The position numbers were made by a program, and so were the translations under genes. Shown piece after piece: positions 8,183-15,606 of a DNA stretch of 64,000 nt. This DNA comes from Arthrobacter citreus (GTDB lineage Bacteria > Actinomycetota > Actinomycetes > Actinomycetales > Micrococcaceae), in assembly GCF_038405225.1 (NCBI RefSeq), contig NZ_CP151657.1, positions 1,426,001 to 1,490,000 on the forward strand, read 5' to 3'. The notes under the pieces are model-generated. The model was given only the letters and a program-made list of their open reading frames with translations, was not told where the DNA came from and ran no database searches. Each line of letters begins with the position of its first letter. Within the stretch, counting starts at the first letter, position 1.

Positions 8183-9463
8183 ATGGAAACCCGGCGGAGC
8201 CCCGGCCGGCACGCCGGCACCTTGTCCGAGCACGACCTGCGCCACCTCCGCCTGGCTTCCCAGCTTCTGGTGACCGCTGGTCCCGGCCAGAATGCCGGTT
8301 CCAGCCATAACGCGGGTTCCAGTCAGGATGCCGGTTCCGGCCGCCCCGCCGAGACCGTGCGGCGGCTCCTTGCCGTCCAGGCCCAAAACCTTGCCGGCGC
8401 CTTCTGGAGCGTCGGCCAGCGCACCCCGGGAACCACGCTCGGTGGCGTCGAAGCGGACATGGCCGCCGGCGTCGTCGTCCTCACCTGGCCCATGCGCGGC
8501 ACGCTGCATCTGGTGCACGCGGACGACGCCGAGTGGCTGCTGCCGCTGCTGGCGCCAAGGGCTGCCGCGGGGCGCGGAAAGCTGTGGCGCGATGCTGGGC
8601 TGACGGATGCCGTTTTCGACCGGGCTGCCGCCGTGCTGTCGGAAGCCCTGACTGACGGTCCACAGACACGGCCTGAGGTGCTCGGCATTCTGGAGAGGGC
8701 CGGGATCAGCAGCGAAGGCCAGCGCGGCTCACATCTGCTCCGCCATCTGGCCGAGCGCCGTGTCATTATTTTCGGTCCGCGCCGGGGCAAGACGCAGACC
8801 TTCATGCGCTACGAGGATCTTATTGTTGTTGGCGGCACCGAATTCGGCCGGGATGAATCGCTGCGGCTGCTCGCGCTGCGGTACATGAGGGGACACGGCC
8901 CCGCCACGGAGCAGGATTTGGCCTGGTGGACCGGCCTGACGCTGCGTGATGCTCGGACTGCCGTGGCCCTGGCCGCTCCCGACCTCGCCGCAGTGGCGGT
9001 CGCGGACCGGCTTTACTATCTCGATCGTGACGTTCTGGCCGGCTATGAAGGTTCGGGCTGTATAGGCCCCGGACACAGCGGCCCAGAGGAAGCCAGCGGC
9101 GGGGAAAGTTCTCCCGCCATACATTTCCTCCCTGGTTTCGACGAGTTCCACATCGGGTATGCCGACCGCCAGTTGATTCTCGCGCCTGAACACCAGGTCC
9201 TGGTGGGGCCCGGGAAGAACGGACTGTTTCGTGCACCAGTCATTATTGACGGCATCATTGCCGGGATCTGGTCGGCGGAGGGGCGAAAGGGGCAGGTTGA
9301 TGTGGATGTGGTGGTGTTCGCCGGCTCTTCCGGCGCGGACCCGTTGTCGCGCCAGGCGGAGGCGTTAAGACTGGAATCACTGACCAGGGGCGCGCGGGCA
9401 GCGGCTGACGCTTACGGGAATTTCCTGGGCCGTGAAATCGAAGTCCAGGTGCGGCGGTCATAG
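8183..9463 (+). CDS. Winged-helix DNA-binding protein, HTH_42 / AlkZ-like glycosylase family
   Basis: 426 residues. The body matches the HTH_42 family, which includes YcaQ and the AlkZ-type DNA glycosylases that excise bulky alkylated bases and unhook interstrand crosslinks. The family's catalytic pair appears as Q66-A-Q68 in LLAVQAQNL, i.e. the Q-x-Q version of AlkZ-like proteins rather than the Q-x-D of YcaQ. Later landmarks are LTWPMRGTLHLV (about 94-105) and FLPGFDEFHIGY near residue 317. Residues about 34-53 are three degenerate repeats of the type NAGSSHNAGSS that interrupt the N-terminal helix region and look like recent expansion. The gene stands alone, with a leaderless-type promoter. 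Glycosylase activity is inference. Confidence 0.75.
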   Translation: METRRSPGRHAGTLSEHDLRHLRLASQLLVTAGPGQNAGSSHNAGSSQDAGSGRPAETVRRLLAVQAQNLAGAFWSVGQRTPGTTLGGVEADMAAGVVVLTWPMRGTLHLVHADDAEWLLPLLAPRAAAGRGKLWRDAGLTDAVFDRAAAVLSEALTDGPQTRPEVLGILERAGISSEGQRGSHLLRHLAERRVIIFGPRRGKTQTFMRYEDLIVVGGTEFGRDESLRLLALRYMRGHGPATEQDLAWWTGLTLRDARTAVALAAPDLAAVAVADRLYYLDRDVLAGYEGSGCIGPGHSGPEEASGGESSPAIHFLPGFDEFHIGYADRQLILAPEHQVLVGPGKNGLFRAPVIIDGIIAGIWSAEGRKGQVDVDVVVFAGSSGADPLSRQAEALRLESLTRGARAAADAYGNFLGREIEVQVRRS

Positions 9464-9519
9464 CGGCAGGTATCCGTCCTGAAGCGCAGGTACTTGGTTG
9501 AAAAAGACGGGTATCTAAG

Positions 9520-9546
9520 GGGCCTCAAAAGCACCTGCAGAGGCCC
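9520..9546 (+). terminator. Weak hairpin after HTH_42 gene
   Basis: GGGCCTC (9520-9526) pairs with GAGGCCC (9540-9546) across a 13-base loop in the 137-bp gap before the HNH gene. Short stem, so only a possible terminator. Confidence 0.35.
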
Positions 9547-9600
9547 GTTTGGGGCTCTTTTGGAGCCGGAAATGTCAGAGCCGGGTGAAACCCTGAGGTT

Positions 9601-11451
9601 ATGGATCAGAACGGATCTCTTCCCGGCAGCGACAGCGGACAGGCCGCAGTCCGCAGCGTGTCGGTGTTTCTTGCCGGGCCTGGAGCGGGGGCCGCCACGT
9701 CCGCCGGTGCTGATCCTGCCGCCACTCCTGCCAATGCCGCGGCCCTCAGCAACGCCGCCACTGGCCCCGCCACCGGCACCGCTTCCGCCAACGCCATTAC
9801 TCCTGCCAGCGCCACCACGGGCAGTAATTATCAGGACGGACTCACAGGATCGTTGGCCCTGCAGAACTTGGATTCGCTGACCGAGGAACAAGCCGGTGGA
9901 GTCTTGTCCCAGTTGAACCGTCTCACCCGTTGGGTGCAGGCACAGCAGGCGAAGGTCCTTTGCCGGATGCAAAACATCTACGAAAGCGAGAGTATGTTCC
10001 TGTCCGGCATGCCGGACTCGGACATGGCCTTCAGTCTCGCAGCCGAAGAAGCCGCTGCCATCCTGGGCATTCCCTCGGGTACCGGAAGAGCGCTGATGAG
10101 TGAGGCCGGTAACCTCTGTGCCGCCAACACCGCCACGCTGGGGCGCTTGGAGGCCGGAGAAATCAGCTACGGGCATGCCGAGACCGTGCTGGAGCAGTGT
10201 GTGGGAATCGCACCTGCCGATGTCCTGTCGTTTGAGGCACAGCTACTGGAGCTTGCTGCTGGACAGACGAAGGCGCAGTTCCGGGTGCGGGCTCAGCGTC
10301 TGCGGGAGAGTCATTATCCGGAGACGATCGTCGAGCGTCAGCGGACTGCCTTTGACCAGCGGAGGGTGTGGCTGCGCCCGGAACCGGATGGCATGGCCTG
10401 GCTGTCCGCGATGCTGCCGGCGGAAAAGGCGCTGGGGATATATCACCAGCTCACTGCAGCGGCTCGCGGAGAGCAGGCTGCTGGAGATTCCCGGACAGTG
10501 GATCAGCTGCGCACGGATATTCTCGCTGACCTTTTGGGCGGCCACGGCCAAAACAAGGACGACGACGGCGACGGCCGCAGCCGAGGTGGTGCCGGCGGCA
10601 GGAGCCGGGGAACGGCGAAGAGGCACCAGAAAGCCGAAGGCCATAACCGTCGACATGGGTCCAGCTCTGACAAGGCCGCCAGGGGTGAGCGCACCAGCTC
10701 CGACAAGGCCGGCCCCGGCGAGGACACCGGCACCGGAAGCGGGACCTGCCGCATTGGCCACGGCCCGCGGGCACGAACCGAAATTCTGGTGATTATCAAT
10801 GCTGAAACTCTCTTCGGCGCCGATGATCGGCCTGCAGAACTGCTCGGCTACGGACCCCTCAGCCCCGAAACGGCCCGCCGAATGGCCCGCAAAGCCGCCC
10901 GCTGGACGCCTGCCGAGCGGGATCCGGATACTGAAGAAATCCTGCGGATCGGCCGAAGCAGAAAACCCGCCGCGGGACTTAAACGATTCCTGCGGGCCCG
11001 GGACGGAACATGCAGGTTCCCCGGATGCCGGGCAAACGCCGTGATTTCCGAGATTGACCATACAAAACCTTGGGCCCAGGGCGGCGCAACGGATCACGAC
11101 AACCTCGAGCATCTGTGCCGACGCCATCACATGTTCAAAACCGAAGGATTCTGGAAGGCACATCAACCGAGTCCAGGGGTAATTGAATGGACTTCACCCG
11201 GGGGCCGACGCTACCGCACCGAACCACACCTCACCCTTGCTCCGGATTCAGAAGGCAGGAAAAGGACTCCGAATGCAGAGAGCAAGAAGACGGCCTCGGC
11301 TCTGGAGGGCAAGGGAAGGTCAGGCCTGACTGCAGAGGGTAAGAGAGGGACGGCCCCGGCTGCAGAGAACAAGAGAGGAACTCAGCACGCGGGTCTTGAT
11401 GCACACTGCAGCAGTCCGGATGACTATGGCGACGATCCTCCACCCTTCTGA
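9601..11451 (+). CDS. DUF222 / 13E12-type HNH endonuclease domain protein
   Basis: 616 residues from the ATG at 9601 (GAGG about 5 bases upstream). The DUF222 region runs from about residue 90 to 330, and a low-complexity stretch of Gly/Arg/Asp and SDKA repeats follows (about 325-380). The HNH nuclease module sits at about 460-520: Cys pair in CRFPGC, the catalytic His in ISEIDHTKPW, Asn in DHDNLEHLC and a final CRRHH. This is the large actinobacterial family called 13E12 or REP13E12 in mycobacteria, of unknown cellular role. After the HNH the C-terminus decays into four degenerate repeats of the type EGKRGTAPA. Repeat DNA continues past the stop. Confidence 0.85.
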   Translation: MDQNGSLPGSDSGQAAVRSVSVFLAGPGAGAATSAGADPAATPANAAALSNAATGPATGTASANAITPASATTGSNYQDGLTGSLALQNLDSLTEEQAGGVLSQLNRLTRWVQAQQAKVLCRMQNIYESESMFLSGMPDSDMAFSLAAEEAAAILGIPSGTGRALMSEAGNLCAANTATLGRLEAGEISYGHAETVLEQCVGIAPADVLSFEAQLLELAAGQTKAQFRVRAQRLRESHYPETIVERQRTAFDQRRVWLRPEPDGMAWLSAMLPAEKALGIYHQLTAAARGEQAAGDSRTVDQLRTDILADLLGGHGQNKDDDGDGRSRGGAGGRSRGTAKRHQKAEGHNRRHGSSSDKAARGERTSSDKAGPGEDTGTGSGTCRIGHGPRARTEILVIINAETLFGADDRPAELLGYGPLSPETARRMARKAARWTPAERDPDTEEILRIGRSRKPAAGLKRFLRARDGTCRFPGCRANAVISEIDHTKPWAQGGATDHDNLEHLCRRHHMFKTEGFWKAHQPSPGVIEWTSPGGRRYRTEPHLTLAPDSEGRKRTPNAESKKTASALEGKGRSGLTAEGKRGTAPAAENKRGTQHAGLDAHCSSPDDYGDDPPPF

Positions 11452-11460
11452 CACGGATGG

Positions 11461-11538
11461 TTGCCATGACACAGCTAGTTGCCCTTCTGGCACGACTGGT
11501 TGCCCTGACACAGCTGGTTGCCCTTCTGATACGGCCGG
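11461..11538. repeat. Two 39-bp tandem repeats just past the HNH stop
   Basis: Units 11461-11499 and 11500-11538 begin TTGCC(A/C)TGACACAGCT and differ at a few positions; each consists of two half-units of about 20 bp starting TTGCC. The unit is a multiple of three, so all frames repeat. In the frame one base off the HNH frame it reads as Cys-Pro-rich repeats (CPSGTTG, CPDTAG, CPSDTAG) to a stop near 11572, which suggests an extended or frameshifted 3' end of the HNH gene. Confidence 0.7.
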
Positions 11539-11603
11539 TCGCGAGTTCGAACAAATGATGGGCGTTGGAGTCTGAATCGCGGTGGCTGAGCAGTCATCAA
11601 CGG

Positions 11604-11609
11604 TAAGCT
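11604..11609 (+). promoter_or_regulatory. -10 hexamer of a leaderless promoter (yciO)
   Basis: TAAGCT is followed by 6 nt and the ATG at 11616. No ribosome-binding site is visible. Confidence 0.5.
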
Positions 11610-11615
11610 CAGCAC

Positions 11616-12236
11616 ATGGCACGATACTTTGACATCCACCCCGAGAATCCGCAGCAGCGCACCATCGGTCAGGTTGTTGCGATCCTTCGCTCAGGCGGAT
11701 TGATCGCTTATCCAACTGACTCCTGCTACGCCCTCGGAGCCCAGCTGAGCAACAAGGATGCGTTGGATCGGATCCGGTCCATCCGGCACTTGGACGACAA
11801 GCATCACTTCACCTTGATGTGCCGGGACTTCGCCCAGCTGGGGCAATTCGTCAAGATGGACAACGACATCTTCCGGAGCATCAAAGCTGTCACTCCGGGC
11901 AGCTATACCTTCATCCTGCCGGCAGTGAAGGAAGTGCCGCGCTGGTTGGCTCAGCCGAAGAAGAAGACTGTTGGCGTCCGCATCCCGGACAACAAGGTGG
12001 TGCTGGCACTCCTGGAAGAACTGGGCGAGCCGATGATCTCCAGCACTCTGCTGCTGCCGGGCGAAGAAGATCCCCTGACCGAAGGCTGGGAGATCAAGGA
12101 ACGCCTGGACCATCAGGTGGACGCGGTACTGGATGCCGGGTTCTGCCGGCCGGACCTCACCACCGTCGTCGACTTCTCCAGCGGTGAGCCGGAAATCGTC
12201 CGGTACGGCACGGGCGACCCCTCCCGCTTCGAATAA
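11616..12236 (+). CDS. yciO: YciO, Sua5/YrdC-like family protein
   Basis: 206 residues, the length of E. coli YciO, and the whole chain follows that protein closely: FDIHPENPQQR at the start, AYPTDSCYALG (about 31-41), HFTLMCRDF, TPGSYTFILP and GEPMISSTLLLPGE. YciO is a paralogue of the TsaC/YrdC enzyme that makes threonylcarbamoyl-AMP for t6A tRNA modification. It shares the nucleotide/RNA-binding fold, but its own role is unsettled and its activity is far weaker than TsaC. This copy is therefore probably not the essential TsaC. It is followed by the DUF72 gene on the same strand, 36 bases on, which has its own promoter-like hexamer. Confidence 0.9.
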   Translation: MARYFDIHPENPQQRTIGQVVAILRSGGLIAYPTDSCYALGAQLSNKDALDRIRSIRHLDDKHHFTLMCRDFAQLGQFVKMDNDIFRSIKAVTPGSYTFILPAVKEVPRWLAQPKKKTVGVRIPDNKVVLALLEELGEPMISSTLLLPGEEDPLTEGWEIKERLDHQVDAVLDAGFCRPDLTTVVDFSSGEPEIVRYGTGDPSRFE

Positions 12237-12260
12237 CAGGCGCACGCAGCAGCACCGTGG

Positions 12261-12266
12261 CAGGCT
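12261..12266 (+). promoter_or_regulatory. -10-like hexamer of a leaderless promoter (DUF72 gene)
   Basis: CAGGCT lies 6 nt before the ATG at 12273, matching TAnnnT except for the first base. Weaker than the other leaderless sites in the window. Confidence 0.35.
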
Positions 12267-12272
12267 GGACGC

Positions 12273-12998
12273 ATGGCACTGCACATCGGAACCTCCGGCT
12301 GGAGCTACAACCACTGGCGGAACGTGCTGTATCCGCCCGGACTGCCGAACCGGCTGTGGCTGGAGACCTATGCCGCCGAGTTCGACACGGTTGAATACAA
12401 CGGGAGCTTTTACCGCTGGCCGCGTGAGCCGGCCTTTGCCGCATACCGCGAGCGGCTGCCCGGGAACTTCCAGTTCTCCGTTAAGGCGCCCCGCGGTCTG
12501 ACTCACGCGCGCAAACTCCGGGAACCCGAAGAATGGATTGGGCGCATCAGCCGCTGCTGGAAGGAGCTCGGCGACACGGCCGGAGTCCTGATTGTGCAGC
12601 TGCCGCCTGACATGGAGCGCGACGACGCCCGGCTGGACTATTTCCTCTCGGCACTCCCCCGCGACATCAAAACCGCAGTGGAGTTCCGCCATCCCAGCTG
12701 GGAAACCGAAGACGTGTACGGTCTCCTCGCCCGGTATAACGCCGCATACACCGTCATGAGCGGAGCGCATCTCCCCTGCAACCTGCGCGCCACGGCGTCG
12801 TTTGTCTACGTACGGATGCACGGACCGGATAACGAATACCTCTACGCAGGCTCGTACAGCGATGCTGACCTGAGCTGGTGGGCCGGGCGGATCCGGGAAT
12901 GGGAGCAGTCAGGCAGGGACGTTTACGTGTACTTCAACAACGACGGCGAGGGCCACGCGGTCCGCAATGCGCGGACCCTGCGCGAGCTCCTGCCCTGA
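12273..12998 (+). CDS. DUF72 (YecE-like) protein
   Basis: 241 residues, full length for DUF72. Hallmarks are IGTSGWSYNHWRNVLYPPG (about 5-23), EYNGSFYRWP, FSVKAPRGLTH and the C-terminal VYVYFNNDGEGHAVRNA. The fold is a TIM-barrel related to xylose-isomerase-like proteins; the reaction is unknown. It sits in a run of independent single genes, so the neighbours give no functional hint. Confidence 0.88.
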   Translation: MALHIGTSGWSYNHWRNVLYPPGLPNRLWLETYAAEFDTVEYNGSFYRWPREPAFAAYRERLPGNFQFSVKAPRGLTHARKLREPEEWIGRISRCWKELGDTAGVLIVQLPPDMERDDARLDYFLSALPRDIKTAVEFRHPSWETEDVYGLLARYNAAYTVMSGAHLPCNLRATASFVYVRMHGPDNEYLYAGSYSDADLSWWAGRIREWEQSGRDVYVYFNNDGEGHAVRNARTLRELLP

Positions 12999-13045
12999 AC
13001 TACTGCCCTAGGGGATCCGACTGCCGTACATGTTGCCCGACGACT

Positions 13046-13618
13046 TCACGCCGCCAGGACCGCGGTGACGGCCAGCCAGCTCAGCACCGTGGTGACGGAA
13101 GTCCACAAGAGAATCGCCATACCCTGCCAGAAGAGGACCCGTCCACGCGGAATGCCGGATGCAACGAGCAGTATTGAAGTGAATTGGGTCGGGACGGCCA
13201 GCGGCCCCAGGAGGCTTGCTCCCGGCACGCCGAAACGGACCAGCCAGGTCCGGAAGCGCCGTCGGCCCTTCGACTCTTTTTCTACGGCCCTGCTGCCGTC
13301 AACGTCCGGCTGCACGGCGAGCGCTGTATTCCCGCGCCCATTGCCTCCGTGGGCCCGGGCTTCCTGCCGGACCACAACGGCCGTGCGGGTCCTGGCACTC
13401 AGGAAAACGATCAGGAACACGCACAGGAAGTTGCCTGCCGCGGCAGCGGCTCCAGCCACTATGGGGTTAAGGCCGCCAACAACACCAATGACCGCCCCGC
13501 CTTCACCTTCAATAAAAGGAACGGCCCCGGCAACCAGGACGATGAATGGCTGGATAATCTCCGGTACGGTGGCGATCGCGTCTTGGAAAGTGCGGACAAG
13601 GTTCTCGATGGGACTCAC
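13046..13618 (-). CDS. Small multidrug-export family membrane protein (PF06695-like)
   Basis: 190 residues with about five membrane segments and a charged loop at about 75-120. GTG start at 13618 with GGAGG seven bases upstream. The segment VAGAVPFIEGEGGAVIG (about 29-45) and the later GVPGASLLGPLAVPTQFTS are the paired half-repeats of the family, which has re-entrant acidic motifs and is named putative small multidrug export protein. Transport activity is not established for the family, so drug export should not be assumed. It is convergent with the DUF72 gene. A 223-bp gap upstream carries no recognised riboswitch. Confidence 0.75.
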   Translation of the reverse strand: MSPIENLVRTFQDAIATVPEIIQPFIVLVAGAVPFIEGEGGAVIGVVGGLNPIVAGAAAAAGNFLCVFLIVFLSARTRTAVVVRQEARAHGGNGRGNTALAVQPDVDGSRAVEKESKGRRRFRTWLVRFGVPGASLLGPLAVPTQFTSILLVASGIPRGRVLFWQGMAILLWTSVTTVLSWLAVTAVLAA

Positions 13619-13800
13619 GGGTTTTCCTCCAGCAGCATCGGTTACCGGGGTTTTTCCCGGCTGCCTCCCACTAGAAACCGTGTTCCCGGAACAGGGTCAA
13701 GCCCGGAACAAGATGGGCTCGCTGCTTAGGGGCGGCTCGAAAGCAGTGAGGGTCCGTCGCCGCCCATATGCTGACAAGCCTATTTGCCGGTTACCTGCCG

Positions 13801-13847
13801 CTCAACCCCGCTCAACCCCGCTCAACCCCGCTCAACCCCACTCAACC
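13801..13847. repeat. 10-bp tandem repeat at the 3' end of merR
   Basis: Five copies of CTCAACCCCG: the first three identical, the fourth ending in A and the fifth cut to seven bases. The last copy includes the TGA stop of the MerR gene. A simple-sequence slippage tract; any role in transcription end or phase variation is speculative. Confidence 0.9.
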
Positions 13848-14597
13848 GCCGCCGTCGGCGCCGTCCTCGACATGACCGCGGACCTCCTCTGCGGCAGCCA
13901 GAACCGCACGCAACAGCACGTCAAGCTGGGCGGGGCTGTAGAGGCCCGGCATCGAATCGGTGAGTATCTGCAAATTCCTGCGATCACCGGTGGATTTGCT
14001 GGTAAACGGCTCCAACAGCCACGGATAGTCGCGGAAATCCCGGACCATGCCCGGCACCATTCGCTCGGCCAGTCGCTGTCTTGTCTGCTCGTCAGCGTCG
14101 TCAGGGAGCCGATCAATTTCCGTGCTGGTCGAGTCGGTGTCGGCCTCGACCATCCGACGGATATCGGTGAGCTTTTCGTCGTCGAAAACCTGCGCCAGAA
14201 GGTGGATGGCCGAGCTGTCCGACTGCGTGAGCCTGGCCGCGACATGCTCGAAACCGGCGGGGCCGTCTGCCGGCGCGCCCTCCCGCAGAATTGCCGCTAT
14301 GTCCGCCCGCGTTTTCTGCAGCCGCTCAATTCCCGCTTCCAGTTGCGCATCAATTTCGCGCAGCGCAGCCGCAGCGTCCCGGGGTGCCTCAGCTACGGTG
14401 CTGATCTGTCCCAGCGGTATCCCCAGGTCGACCATGCGCCGGATGCGCAGCAGGCGCACCAGATGTCCCACTTCGTACTGCTTGTACCCGTTGTATCTGC
14501 GGAGGGGTTCATCAAGGAGCCCAAGCCGGTGGTAGTGGCGGACGGTGTTTACCGTCGTCCCCGCCAGCCTTGCCAGTTCGCTGGTGCTCCATCCCAT
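13842..14597 (-). CDS. MerR-family transcriptional regulator
   Basis: 251 residues. The N-terminal winged helix follows the MerR pattern: STSELARLAGTTVNTVRHYH (about 4-23) and RRYNGYKQYEVGHLVRL. A coiled dimer helix lies at about 75-105 with no Cys metal-binding loop, so it is more likely a drug or small-molecule sensor than a metal sensor. The rest, to residue 251, is an extended effector domain. GGGAGG lies 8 bases before the ATG. It is 39 bases downstream of the acetyltransferase gene on the same strand and is probably co-transcribed with it. Confidence 0.87.
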   Translation of the reverse strand: MGWSTSELARLAGTTVNTVRHYHRLGLLDEPLRRYNGYKQYEVGHLVRLLRIRRMVDLGIPLGQISTVAEAPRDAAAALREIDAQLEAGIERLQKTRADIAAILREGAPADGPAGFEHVAARLTQSDSSAIHLLAQVFDDEKLTDIRRMVEADTDSTSTEIDRLPDDADEQTRQRLAERMVPGMVRDFRDYPWLLEPFTSKSTGDRRNLQILTDSMPGLYSPAQLDVLLRAVLAAAEEVRGHVEDGADGGG

Positions 14598-14636
14598 CCC
14601 GCCATCCTCCCACGAGGTTATTCACGCTCGCGGCGT

Positions 14637-15266
14637 TCAAAGGTTCCGAGCGTCGCGCGGCTCAGGTGCAGCTCCAGACGCCGACGCCTGGAGGCTCTTC
14701 ACCACCCGTGCCGGATTGCCGACAACAACCACATTGGCGGGCACATCGCGGGTGACCACGGAGCCTGCACCGATCACTGAGTTCTCTCCCACGCTGACTC
14801 CGGGAAGGACAATCGCGCCGCCGCCAATCCACACATTGTTGCCAATGACAATCGGCTGGGCGGCTTCCAACTTGTCCCGCCGGGGTCCCGGCTCCACCGG
14901 ATGGGTTGGCGTCAGGAGCTGCACGTTGGGGCCAATCTGGACGTCGTCGCCGATGGTTATCGATGCAACGTCCAAAGCCGTGAAGCTGTAGTTGATGAAG
15001 GTGCGTGCTCCCACGGTCAGGTACGTCCCGTAATCGACATAGATGGGCGGACGGATCTCGGAACCATCACCCAATCCCCCCAGCAGCTCGCGGAGGATGC
15101 CCACAGCCGCACTCCGGTCCTGGGCCCAGGTCCGGTTGTACCGGTCAGCCAGCTCGATGGCCCGGATGCTGTGCCGCGCGAGCTCCGGGTCGTCAGCAAT
15201 GTAGAGGTCTCCGGCCGCCATCCGTTCCCGCATCGAACGGGAATCACCGGCAAAGTAATCAGTCAT
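14637..15266 (-). CDS. Maltose/galactoside-type sugar O-acetyltransferase
   Basis: 209 residues of the left-handed beta-helix acetyltransferase class. The N-terminal cap (MRERMAAGDLYIADDPEL) is that of the maltose-acetyltransferase family, and the hexapeptide-repeat region runs from about 75 to 190. The catalytic His is in LLTPTHPVEP, and GNNVWIGGGAIVLPGVSVG and GAGSVVTRDVP close the helix. It transfers acetyl from acetyl-CoA to a sugar hydroxyl in the cytoplasm. It heads a probable two-gene unit with the MerR regulator and is divergent from the phosphatase gene. Confidence 0.9.
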   Translation of the reverse strand: MTDYFAGDSRSMRERMAAGDLYIADDPELARHSIRAIELADRYNRTWAQDRSAAVGILRELLGGLGDGSEIRPPIYVDYGTYLTVGARTFINYSFTALDVASITIGDDVQIGPNVQLLTPTHPVEPGPRRDKLEAAQPIVIGNNVWIGGGAIVLPGVSVGENSVIGAGSVVTRDVPANVVVVGNPARVVKSLQASASGAAPEPRDARNL

Positions 15267-15606
15267 GGCTGCGGAGCCTTTCGGTCGACAGCTTCCACCG
15301 TACCGAAAAGCCGGCCATCAAATGTGGGGTGGTGGGCGTGGAAGGGCGGCCGGCAAGCAGCACGCTGTGGACGCGGAGGCCGACGCTCAGCGTTCCTTGG
15401 CTAAAAAGCAAGCGCAGCAGGGGAAACTGACCCCTAATCCCCCGCATTCCGATCCGTCCGGACAATCTCCCTTGACCGCGTGCATCCGGATGCGAACTGT
15501 TGACGCAGGGGTCACTTCCGCCTCGGAAGGACACCTTCATCACGGGGGACAAAAGGTGGCCGGAACACTGCCGGCCTTTCCACCGCACTCTGGGAGGAAC
15601 GTCGCT
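15267..15606. other. 340-bp divergent intergenic region
   Basis: Lies between the divergent acetyltransferase and phosphatase genes. It must hold promoters for both. A possible -35 TTGACC (15472-15477) for the phosphatase has only a poor -10 partner, and no clear phosphate (PhoP) box of direct repeats could be recognised. GGGAGGAA at 15592-15599 is the phosphatase ribosome-binding site. Confidence 0.5.

Noticed and set aside
13619-13800. Possible guanidine or manganese riboswitch ahead of the small multidrug-export gene
   Set aside because: Some GC-rich pairings near the start codon, but no match to guanidine, yybP-ykoY or fluoride consensus could be made.
15472-15500. TTGACC promoter for the phosphatase gene
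   Set aside because: The -10 at 17-bp spacing (AACTGT) is too poor to list as a site.
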